In this document: positions 1 through 5,115 of the stretch, one piece after another
Layout of the letters: each line of letters begins with the position of its first letter
Numbering within the stretch: the first letter of the stretch is position 1
Source: CAVPGH01 sp046726955
Lineage (GTDB): Bacteria > Acidobacteriota > Vicinamibacteria > Fen-336
Length of the DNA stretch: 5,578 nucleotides
NCBI GenBank assembly: GCA_046726955.1
Contig: JBKPBQ010000512.1
Coordinates: forward strand, 1-5,578
Reading direction: 5' to 3'
Program-made: the position numbers and the translations under genes
Notes under the pieces: model-generated
What the model was told of the DNA's origin: nothing
What the model saw: only the letters and a program-made list of their open reading frames with translations
Databases searched by the model: none

Positions 1-195
1 ATTCGCGACCGCGGGCCGGGCTTCGACCCCGCTCAGGTGGCCGATCCGCTCTGCCCCGAGAACATCCCTCGTAACTGCGGCCGCGGGCTGCTCTTCATGC
101 GCGGTTTCACCGACCGCCTCGCCTTTGCCTGCACTGTCCAGGGCGTGGTCGGCCGGCTCGAGAAGCGCCTTCCCCTCGAGCCGACGTACCAGTAG
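1..195 (+). CDS. Anti-sigma-factor serine kinase/ATPase, RsbW-type HATPase domain (C-terminal fragment)
   Basis: This is the last 64 codons of a gene entering from the left edge, read in frame 1 and ending at TAG 193-195. The fragment shows two ATP-binding boxes of the GHKL/HATPase_c_2 family. The first is D-R-G-P-G-F-D-P at residues 3-10 of the fragment. The second is G-R-G-L-L-F-M-R-G-F at about residues 27-36, preceded by the typical spacer P-E-N-I-P-R-N. A short strand-rich tail follows. RsbW/SpoIIAB-type proteins bind a sigma factor or phosphorylate an anti-anti-sigma partner in the cytoplasm and so set general stress responses. The N-box and start are outside the window, and so is any partner gene. 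It converges on the DsrE-family gene across a 39-nt gap. The family call is good; the specific sigma factor or partner cannot be told. Confidence 0.8.
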   Translation: MRDRGPGFDPAQVADPLCPENIPRNCGRGLLFMRGFTDRLAFACTVQGVVGRLEKRLPLEPTYQ

Positions 196-234
196 CTCGC
201 CTCGTCCGCAGCAGGGCCAATGGTCTTCGTTCGG

Positions 235-726
235 CTATTCCGTGAGGACCTTGTCCGCCCACTCCACGAGCGACACGAAGATCGCCGGGTTTGCGAACGT
301 CGCACCCTTGCCGGCAAGATCGCTCTCCAGGACCCCACGGGCCCTCGCGCACGCTCCTCAAACATGGATGGGGATCTTGTGCTCGAGGACCTTGGCCAGC
401 GCCTCCGCGAGCGGCGGCCAGCCCACGGGCACGATCGAGTTGGCGACCGCAGTGCGCATGAGCGTCACCGCCTCCCCGAGCAGGAAGATCTGCACGGGGT
501 GGCCAGCCTCGGCGAAGGCATTGGCGTGGTGGAACGGGAACGAAGCCTGCGTGGGATCGGCGGAGCCCCAGGCGCTCTTGATGAGGATCTTGTCCTTGGC
601 CGAAGTCGCGCCTGTCGTCACCTGTCCTCCGAAGCCCGCGAGCACGAGCAATCGCGAGAGGAAACCGCGCCTCACGCGGGCGAGGATAGCGGAACTCCGA
701 CGGGCGTGCTCGCGCTCTCTCGGCAC
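235..726 (-). CDS. DsrE-family selenoprotein with in-frame UGA (Sec), predicted Tat-exported
   Basis: Read through one UGA, this frame encodes 163 residues, ending at TAG 235-237. Residues 44-122 are a DsrE/DsrF-like domain: strand D-K-I-L-I-K, a Q-I-F-L-L-G-E-A-V core (79-87), and V-P-V-G-W-P-P-L followed by A-K-V-L-E-H (99-116). At residue 123, in I-H-V-[UGA]-G-A-C-A-R-A-R-G, the UGA replaces the cysteine normally found in this V-C-x-x-C-type motif. The next 40 codons are still DsrE-like (F-A-N-P-A-I-F, L-V-E-W-A-D-K-V-L), so the frame is maintained. The result would be a U-x-x-C selenol/thiol redox pair (U123, C126). Residues 19-43 look like a twin-arginine signal: R-R-G-F-L-S, a short hydrophobic stretch, then T-S-A before K-D. 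The start is uncertain. GTG 724-726 is the longest choice; GTG 673-675 lies directly before the twin arginine; neither has a good Shine-Dalgarno. The DsrE family handles sulfur or redox transfer; the substrate here is unknown. The alternative is a gene broken by a nonsense mutation. Confidence 0.8.
329..345 (-). promoter_or_regulatory. Candidate bacterial SECIS hairpin
   Basis: Reading the minus strand, the first base of the hairpin lies 13 nt after the UGA. The sequence AGGGCCC-GTG-GGGTCCT forms a 7-bp stem (six Watson-Crick pairs and one G-U) with a 3-nt loop whose first base is G. The loop begins after 19 nt from the UGA. Known bacterial SECIS elements lie inside the coding region immediately downstream of the UGA, with a short apical loop carrying a G in its first two positions roughly 16-37 nt from the codon. 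All these conditions are met. The hairpin is also part of the coding sequence (A-R-A-R-G-V-L-E), and GC-rich DNA forms hairpins easily, so structure alone is not proof. Confidence 0.65.
358..360 (-). other. UGA codon predicted to encode selenocysteine
   Basis: TCA on the plus strand reads as UGA on the minus strand, in frame with the DsrE-like gene. It falls at the conserved cysteine position of the I-x-V-C-G-A-C-x-x-A-R-G motif known from the family, three codons before the second cysteine. The frame continues for 40 codons with good family resemblance and ends at a UAG. Sec insertion would require SelB, tRNA-Sec, SelA and SelD elsewhere in the genome; none is in this window. Confidence 0.78.
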
Positions 727-1111
727 GGCGCTCGTCGTCGCGGCGGCGGGTACCGCGACTCCCGGCTCCGCGGAGACGACGCCCCTTCGCTACGGGCTGC
801 GACCCGGCGACCGTCTCGTCTACCGCGAGCGGCTCGAGCGCTCGAGTCGTGGCGGCCGCGCGCGCGTGGAAGGTCGCCTCGCCGACGACGGCGCGATCGA
901 GCTCAGCACGCGGAACGTCTTTCGCCTGAGGCTCCTGCTGCGCCGCGAGCTGATGCGTCCCGACAAGCCCCTCCGCATACGCCTCGACGGCCGCGACGCC
1001 GCGACCGGCCCCGTCCGCGCGGACTGCGCGCTCCTCCAGAGGACCTGGCGGGAGGCTCGCGACCCCTTTCGCGCCTGGTCGGCCGAGATCGGCCTCACGC
1101 CCGCGCGCTGA
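706..1111 (+). pseudogene. Small secreted protein of unknown function, probably degraded or start-less
   Basis: The frame ending at TGA 1109-1111 looks protein-like from about position 719. It has a signal-peptide-like stretch (T-A-L-V-V-A-A-A-G, then G-S-A-E), a segment L-R-Y-G-L-R-P-G-D-R-L-V-Y-R, and a C-terminal beta-rich domain with the rhythm T-R-N-V-F-R-L-R-L-L-L, P-L-R-I-R-L-D-G-R and D-C-A-L-L-Q-R-T. The last part resembles the C-terminal 'xVxVxVNG' domain seen at the end of secreted hydrolase-like proteins of high-GC bacteria. That is recognition from memory, not a search. No ATG, GTG or TTG lies in this frame near the signal peptide. A GTG at 706-708 would give a sensible signal-peptide start (V-L-A-L-S-R) but sits in the neighbouring frame and would need one base removed near 724. 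It may therefore be a frameshifted remnant, an internally deleted hydrolase, or a sequencing error. It lies head-to-head with the DsrE-like gene and may overlap its 5' end. Confidence 0.4.
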
Positions 1112-1114
1112 GGC

Positions 1115-1143
1115 TTGACGGTCCCCGGCCGGGGGCGTAGGCT
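1115..1143 (+). promoter_or_regulatory. Putative sigma-70-type promoter for the kor operon
   Basis: TTGACG (1115-1120) and TAGGCT (1138-1143) are separated by exactly 17 nt. The -35 matches 5 of 6 consensus bases and the -10 matches 3 of 6, including the invariant-type first A and final T. The spacer contains a perfect 12-bp palindrome, CCCCGGCCGGGG (1123-1134), which could be an operator or simply GC-rich sequence. It sits just after the stop of the upstream remnant and about 180 nt before the first gene of the operon. It is the only promoter-like pair I noticed in this gap. Confidence 0.5.
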
Positions 1144-1258
1144 CGCGCCATCCTCGTCGCACTCGAGGCGGAAGTCGTGCCGGAACAACCGACCGTGAAG
1201 CACGCGCTGCCCCACCCGCGCCGGTCTTGCGTGGAGAGGGATCCTCACGGCTTCCTGT

Positions 1259-1275
1259 GCCCCCGTCCCGGGGGC
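1259..1275 (+). other. GC hairpin in the leader of the kor operon
   Basis: GCCCCC-GTCCC-GGGGGC forms a 6-bp all-GC stem with a 5-nt loop, about 40 nt before the ribosome binding site of the first operon gene. No U-run follows, so it is not a typical terminator. It might influence leader folding. I recognise no riboswitch class in the leader (about 1150-1322). That stretch also contains a GTG-started reading frame of 39 codons (1177-1296) for which I find no support beyond being open. Confidence 0.3.
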
Positions 1276-1322
1276 CGCGCCACCCCATCGACCTAGGGAG
1301 CTCTCCGAGAACGGAGGAACCC

Positions 1323-1556
1323 ATGCTCGTTGCCAAGATCGTGGTCGAAACGCAGCCCGGCAAGGCCAGCCTCGTGGCCACGCACCTGGGCCTGATCAAG
1401 GGGATGGCCGGGCCGGCGGCGGACGGCGACCATCGCGTGACCGCCACCTGGAAGGTCCCGGACGGAGACACCGTGGAAGGCCTGTGCGAGGTGCTGCAGG
1501 CCCTGAACCCGGAGATCGTCCAGGTCTACCCGTCGCTCGTCGAGGAAGAAGACTGA
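1323..1556 (+). CDS. Small alpha/beta protein (77 aa) in the korAB operon, NapD-like fold
   Basis: The start is ATG 1323, chosen because GGAGGA (1313-1318) lies four bases upstream. The frame stays open upstream but lacks a ribosome binding site there. The 77-residue product has no signal peptide or membrane segment, so it should be cytoplasmic. Its pattern reads as a ferredoxin-like beta-alpha-beta-beta-alpha-beta unit: strand A-K-I-V-V-E-T (4-10), helix about 13-27, hairpin around G-D-H-R-V-T-A-T-W-K-V (35-45), helix about 50-61, and strand E-I-V-Q-V-Y-P (64-70), with an acidic E-E-E-D tail. This is reminiscent of NapD-type chaperones and other small regulatory ferredoxin-fold proteins, but I do not recognise the family. 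Its TGA is 10 nt before korA, so the two are very probably co-transcribed. A role in assembly, stability or regulation of the oxidoreductase is inferred from position only. Confidence 0.85.
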   Translation: MLVAKIVVETQPGKASLVATHLGLIKGMAGPAADGDHRVTATWKVPDGDTVEGLCEVLQALNPEIVQVYPSLVEEED

Positions 1557-1566
1557 AGGAGCAGAC

Positions 1567-3570
1567 ATGTCCACCGAGATCACGATCGGAATCGCGGGCG
1601 CTGCCGGCGACGGTCTCGACCGCACGGGCGACACGCTCGCCCGCACGGCCGCGCGCCTGGGGCTCCACCTCTTCACGTACAACAGCTACCAGTCGCTCAT
1701 TCGGGGCGGGCACACCTGGCTGCGGCTGCGGCTCTCGGAGGAGAAGGTCGACAACCACGGCGACCACCTGAACGTGCTCATGGCCTTGAACCAGGACGGG
1801 ATCGAGCGGCACGCGCGCGAGGTGGAGCCGGGAGGCGCCATCGTCTTCAACAGCGCCAAGCTCACCTGCGATCGCTCGCTCGTGCGCGAAGGAGTGACGC
1901 TCGTGCCCCTCCCGGTGCCCGAGATCACGGCGGGTCTCGGCAAGACGCTGCCCGTCATGCAGAACACGGCCGCGCTCGGTGCGCTCCTCCACCTCGTCGG
2001 GTTCGACGAGGGTGTGGCGGCGGAGATCCTGCTCGAGACGTTCCGCAAGAAGGGCCAGGAGGTCATCGACCAGAACGTCGGCGTGCTGCGGGCGGGACAC
2101 GAGCACGCGGCCAAGACCACTCCGCCGCTCGGCTACAAGTGGAGCTTCAGCCGCAAGCGCCGGCCGGTGGTGACGGGCAACCTCATGACCGCCCTCGGGG
2201 CGGTGGCCGGCGGGTTGAAGTTCTACTCGGCCTACCCGATGAGCCCCGCCTCGTTCATCCTCCACTGGCTCGCCTCGCACAGCGAGAAGTGCGGTGTCGT
2301 CGTGAAGCAGGCGGAGGACGAGCTCGCGGTCGTGAACCTCGCGATCGGCGCGGGGCACGCGGGCGTGCGCTCGATGTGCGCGACCTCCGGCGGCGGCTTC
2401 GCGCTCATGAGCGAGGCCATCGGCATGGCGGGGATGATCGAGACGCCGGTCGTGGTCGTGAACGTCCAGCGTGGAGGACCGTCCACCGGCATTCCCACCA
2501 AGACGGAGCAGGGAGACCTGAACCAGGCGTTCGGGGCCTCGCAGGGAGACTACCCGCGCGTGATCATCGCGCCGCGGGATGCCATGGACTGCTTCCACAC
2601 GTCGGTGGAGGCGCTGAACCTTGCGGAGACGTTCCAGCTTCCCGTCACCATCGTCTCCGACCTCCTGCTCGGCGAGCACCGGTCCACGGTGGACCCGGAG
2701 CAGGTCCCGAGCGACGTGGCCATCGAGCGGGGGCTCTGGGTGGACGAGCTCCGTCCCGAGGAGCGGGAGAACGGCGGCTACAAGCGCTACGCCATGACGC
2801 CGTCCGGGATCTCCCCGCGGGCCCGGCCCGGGCGCGACGGGATGATGTACGTGTCGGGAACCGACGACCACGACGAGAAGGGGATCCTCATCAGCGACGA
2901 GCACACGAACCCGGCCATCCGCCGGAAGATGCACGAGAAGCGGATGCGCAAGATGGCGGGAGTGCTGGCCCGGCTTCCGGCACCCGTCCTCGAAGGCCCG
3001 CCGGACGCGGCCGTCACGCTCATCAGCTGGGGGTCCACGGGCAGCGTCGTCCAGGAGGCCGCGGCGCAGCTCACGCAGGCGGGGGTTGGTGCGAACCAGC
3101 TCCACTTCAAGTATCTCGTCCCCTTCCACGCCAAGGAGGCCCGCGCCATCCTCGAGACCTGCAAGAGGACGATCGTGGTCGAGAACAACTTCACGGGCCA
3201 GTTCGCCCGCCACCTGCGGGCGGAGTCGGGCTTCACCGTGCACCACGTGCTCACCCGCTACGACGGCGAGCCGTTCGAGCCGGCCTACATCAGCACGCGC
3301 GTGAAGTCGCTGCTGGAGACCGGGACGATCGACCTCAAGGTCGAGGAGCACGAAGCCCGCGAGATGGCCTATCACTACATCCGCATCCACATGCAGGACC
3401 GGACGCGCCCCGGGCGGCTGCGCAAGGTCGCGGCCCCGGAGTACGGCGAGCCCGTGTGGGAGGTGGAGCTCGTCGGACGCACGACGGGCAAGCCGGAGGA
3501 GATGCTGGTGATCGGCATGGACACGGGCTCCATGTATGCGAGCCATTCCCTGACGTCGAGCGCGCGGTAG
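1567..3570 (+). CDS. korA: 2-oxoacid:ferredoxin oxidoreductase, fused gamma-alpha subunit
   Basis: With KorB this cytoplasmic enzyme converts a 2-oxoacid (probably 2-oxoglutarate) and CoA to acyl-CoA and CO2, passing electrons to ferredoxin; it can run in the reductive direction. The 667 residues show the usual order. Gamma domain, about 5-180: G-A-A-G-D-G at 11-16 and R-G-G-H-T at 46-50. Alpha/pyrimidine-binding domain, about 200-370: G-N-L-M-T-A-L-G-A at 204-212, Y-P-M-S-P at 223-227, Q-A-E-D-E-L-A at 248-254, and Q-R-G-G-P-S-T-G-I-P-T-K-T-E-Q at 301-315. Transketolase-C-like domain, about 480-580: I-S-W-G-S-T at 486-491 and I-V-V-E-N-N-F-T-G-Q at 536-545. A tail of about 80 residues (590-667) is longer than in many KorA proteins. 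The usual S-G-P-G-F reads S-G-G-G-F (274-278) and Y-P-I-T-P reads Y-P-M-S-P, suggesting a distinct subfamily. AAGGAG (1556-1561) precedes ATG 1567. The substrate call is less sure than the family. Confidence 0.95.
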   Translation: MSTEITIGIAGAAGDGLDRTGDTLARTAARLGLHLFTYNSYQSLIRGGHTWLRLRLSEEKVDNHGDHLNVLMALNQDGIERHAREVEPGGAIVFNSAKLTCDRSLVREGVTLVPLPVPEITAGLGKTLPVMQNTAALGALLHLVGFDEGVAAEILLETFRKKGQEVIDQNVGVLRAGHEHAAKTTPPLGYKWSFSRKRRPVVTGNLMTALGAVAGGLKFYSAYPMSPASFILHWLASHSEKCGVVVKQAEDELAVVNLAIGAGHAGVRSMCATSGGGFALMSEAIGMAGMIETPVVVVNVQRGGPSTGIPTKTEQGDLNQAFGASQGDYPRVIIAPRDAMDCFHTSVEALNLAETFQLPVTIVSDLLLGEHRSTVDPEQVPSDVAIERGLWVDELRPEERENGGYKRYAMTPSGISPRARPGRDGMMYVSGTDDHDEKGILISDEHTNPAIRRKMHEKRMRKMAGVLARLPAPVLEGPPDAAVTLISWGSTGSVVQEAAAQLTQAGVGANQLHFKYLVPFHAKEARAILETCKRTIVVENNFTGQFARHLRAESGFTVHHVLTRYDGEPFEPAYISTRVKSLLETGTIDLKVEEHEAREMAYHYIRIHMQDRTRPGRLRKVAAPEYGEPVWEVELVGRTTGKPEEMLVIGMDTGSMYASHSLTSSAR

Positions 3571-3584
3571 GGAGGAGAGACCCA

Positions 3585-4466
3585 ATGGCGACCACCGTCG
3601 AGCTGACCCTCAAGAGCCTCGATTCCGACGTCCATCCCGACTGGTGCCCGGGCTGCGGCGACTTCGGGGTGTTGAAGTCGATCAAGGAGGCGATTCTCGA
3701 GCTCGGGATCCCGCCCCACAAGGTGCTCATCATCTCCGGCATCGGGTGCTCCTCGAACCTGCCCGGGTTCATCCGCGCCTACGGTGTGCACAGCCTCCAC
3801 GGCCGCGCCCTGCCCGTGGCCACGGGGGCCGCCCTCGCCAACCACGACCTGCACGTGATCGCGGTGGGCGGCGACGGCGACGGCTACGGCATCGGGATGG
3901 CCCACTTCATCCACGCCATGCGGCGCAACCTGAACCTCACCTACATCGTCATGGACAACGAGATCTACGGCCTCACCACCGGCCAGGCCTCGCCCACGAC
4001 CACCGAGGGTCACAAGACGAAGAGCACGCCCCGCGGGAACGTCGAGAAGCCGATCCAGCCCCTCGCCCTCGCCCTCGTGACCGGCGCCACCTACGTGGCG
4101 CGGGGCTTCTCGGGCGAGCAGAAGCACCTCACGAAGCTCACCGCCGCCGCCATCGAGCACAAGGGCTTCTCGCTCATCGACGTCTTCAGCCCCTGCGTGA
4201 CCTTCAACAAGATCAACACGTACCCCTGGTTCAAGGAGCGGGTCTACAAGCTCGAGGACACCCCGGGCTACGACCCGACCGACCTCATGGCCGCGCTGCC
4301 GAAGTCGATGGAGTTCAATCCGCGGCTTCCCATCGGGCTTCTCTACAGGACCGAGAAGCCAACGTACGAGGACACCGAGCCCGTCCTCCGCGACGGCCCC
4401 CTCGTGGACCAGCCGATCGGGCTCGACCGCCGGAAGCTCGACGAGCTGCTCGCGGAAACGATGTAG
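3585..4466 (+). CDS. korB: 2-oxoacid:ferredoxin oxidoreductase, beta subunit (TPP and [4Fe-4S])
   Basis: This is the catalytic partner of KorA, carrying thiamine pyrophosphate and one iron-sulfur cluster. The 293 residues match the family length. C21-P-G-C24 near the N-terminus, C55 in G-I-G-C-S-S and C204 in S-P-C-V-T-F-N match the spacing of the four cluster ligands described for two-subunit archaeal 2-oxoacid:ferredoxin oxidoreductases. The TPP/Mg site is G-G-D-G-D-G-Y-G-I-G (95-104) followed by V-M-D-N-E-I-Y-G-L-T-T-G-Q (122-134). H-G-R-A-L-P-V-A-T-G (72-81) is typical of the KorB/OGOR side of the family, which is why I favour 2-oxoglutarate over pyruvate. ATG 3585 follows GGAGGA (3571-3576), 14 nt after the korA stop, so the pair is surely an operon. 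No delta-type ferredoxin subunit follows, so the enzyme is the two-gene type that uses a separate ferredoxin. Confidence 0.95.
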   Translation: MATTVELTLKSLDSDVHPDWCPGCGDFGVLKSIKEAILELGIPPHKVLIISGIGCSSNLPGFIRAYGVHSLHGRALPVATGAALANHDLHVIAVGGDGDGYGIGMAHFIHAMRRNLNLTYIVMDNEIYGLTTGQASPTTTEGHKTKSTPRGNVEKPIQPLALALVTGATYVARGFSGEQKHLTKLTAAAIEHKGFSLIDVFSPCVTFNKINTYPWFKERVYKLEDTPGYDPTDLMAALPKSMEFNPRLPIGLLYRTEKPTYEDTEPVLRDGPLVDQPIGLDRRKLDELLAETM

Positions 4467-4472
4467 CCGCGT

Positions 4473-4487
4473 CCGGCCTCGAGCCGG
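4473..4487 (+). terminator. Weak candidate terminator hairpin after korB
   Basis: CCGGC-CTCGA-GCCGG forms a 5-bp stem with a 5-nt loop, starting six bases after the korB stop. The downstream sequence (CCCAATCCGTCCT) has no real U-run, so it is at best a poor intrinsic terminator. It does sit correctly between korB and the next promoter. Confidence 0.25.
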
Positions 4488-4499
4488 CCCAATCCGTCC

Positions 4500-4516
4500 T
4501 CGGCACGACGCTTGCT
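4500..4516 (+). promoter_or_regulatory. Sigma-54 (RpoN) promoter match upstream of the DUF883 operon
   Basis: The sequence TCGGCACG-ACGC-TTGCT matches the sigma-54 consensus TGGCACG-N4-TTGCW at all but one position. It keeps the required GG (4502-4503) and GC (4514-4515) separated by exactly 10 nt. Transcription would start near 4527, giving a leader of about 155 nt before the ATG at 4683. It is correctly oriented and in the intergenic gap. Sigma-54 promoters need an enhancer-binding activator. I did not identify its upstream sites, which would fall within the 3' end of korB. Confidence 0.6.
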
Positions 4517-4559
4517 CCTCTCTCTAGCGGGGGGCGCTGCCGAACCGAATCGCTTCAAA

Positions 4560-4588
4560 CCGGGGGATTCGGGCGTGTCTTTTCCCGG
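4560..4588 (+). other. Leader hairpin upstream of the DUF883-like gene
   Basis: CCGGGGGA (4560-4567) can pair with TTTCCCGG (4581-4588), giving eight pairs including two G-U, around a 13-nt loop. It lies in the predicted leader about 95 nt before the start codon. Its function is unknown, and it may be chance folding of GC-rich sequence. Confidence 0.25.
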
Positions 4589-4682
4589 CCCGCCGAGCAG
4601 ATTCTTCAAGGAGCCTGGCGAAGCCACGGAAGGCGTGCTCGACAGCGGCGCCCCCGCCAGCACACCGGCACAGGAGGAAATC

Positions 4683-5099
4683 ATGTCGAACGTATATGGA
4701 GTCGAGACGGGAATGGGATCGACGCCCGACCAGCCCAAGCGTGACTGGGAGCGCACCGCCGACGAGGCGGCCCTGGAGGCCGAGGAGGCGGCGGCCGAGG
4801 TCGAGCGGAAAGCGCGTCGCGTCGCGGACGCCACTGCGCGCAAGCTCCGGAACGCCAAGGAGAGCGCGGCCGCGGCCTACGAGCGGTCCGCGGAGAGCGC
4901 GGAGAGGGCGTATCGGGGAGCGATGGACTACGCGCGCCAGCACCCGGGCCGGGCGACGGCGGCGTGCCTCGCCCTCGGCGTCGGCATCGGGATGGCGATG
5001 TCCCCGCGGAGCCGGAGCAACGGCTTCGGGCGCGGCCTGGTGCCCGTCGTGGCCATCGCTCTCGCGAACGCGGTCCTGGATGTCTTCGACGAGCGCTGA
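4683..5099 (+). CDS. DUF883/ElaB-YqjD-like membrane-anchored coiled-coil protein
   Basis: The 138-residue product has a polar N-terminus, then a long Ala/Glu/Lys/Arg-rich amphipathic helix (about 22-84: A-A-L-E-A-E-E-A-A-A-E-V-E-R-K, then Y-E-R-S-A-E-S-A-E-R-A-Y). A membrane-proximal Y-A-R-Q-H-P-G-R motif (83-90) and a glycine-containing hydrophobic segment (about 91-107, G-V-G-I-G-M-A-M) follow. This order is the signature of the ElaB/YqjD/DUF883 family; E. coli members are C-tail-anchored inner-membrane proteins that bind ribosomes in stationary phase. Unlike the usual family end, the protein continues past the basic P-R-S-R-S with a second hydrophobic stretch (about 118-134), so it may cross the membrane twice. 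AGGAGG (4672-4677) lies five bases before ATG 4683, which fixes the start. It is the first gene of the set below the sigma-54 promoter match. Confidence 0.85.
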   Translation: MSNVYGVETGMGSTPDQPKRDWERTADEAALEAEEAAAEVERKARRVADATARKLRNAKESAAAAYERSAESAERAYRGAMDYARQHPGRATAACLALGVGIGMAMSPRSRSNGFGRGLVPVVAIALANAVLDVFDER

Positions 5100-5115
5100 G
5101 CTTCGAGGCCCGACC

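Noticed and set aside
33..365. Separate minus-strand frame starting at ATG 363-365, which could be read as a second gene restarting after the UGA
   Set aside because: It is in a different frame from the DsrE-like continuation, its product is Arg/Ser-rich with no family resemblance, and it runs into the antisense of the RsbW-like gene.
1177..1296. 39-codon GTG-started frame in the kor leader
   Set aside because: Only a weak purine stretch upstream, Pro/Arg-rich composition, no recognised family; kept only as a note on the leader.
107..1471. A 454-codon open frame on the minus strand across several genes
   Set aside because: Low-complexity Arg/Ala/Gly-rich translation running through the DsrE-like gene in another frame, the leader and the first operon gene; no start context or motifs.
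2139..3584. Upstream extension of the korB frame through korA
   Set aside because: The frame is open but non-protein-like; the true start is ATG 3585 with a strong GGAGGA and the family-typical N-terminus.
1396..3585. A 729-codon open frame on the minus strand opposite korA
   Set aside because: It mirrors korA codon structure in very GC-rich DNA, is rich in Arg/His/Ala/Gly/Leu without recognisable motifs, and lies antisense to an unambiguous enzyme gene.
4512..4682. TTG-started N-terminal extension of the DUF883-like protein
   Set aside because: The TTG lies within the -12 element of the sigma-54 match, and ATG 4683 has an excellent Shine-Dalgarno; the extension lacks protein character.
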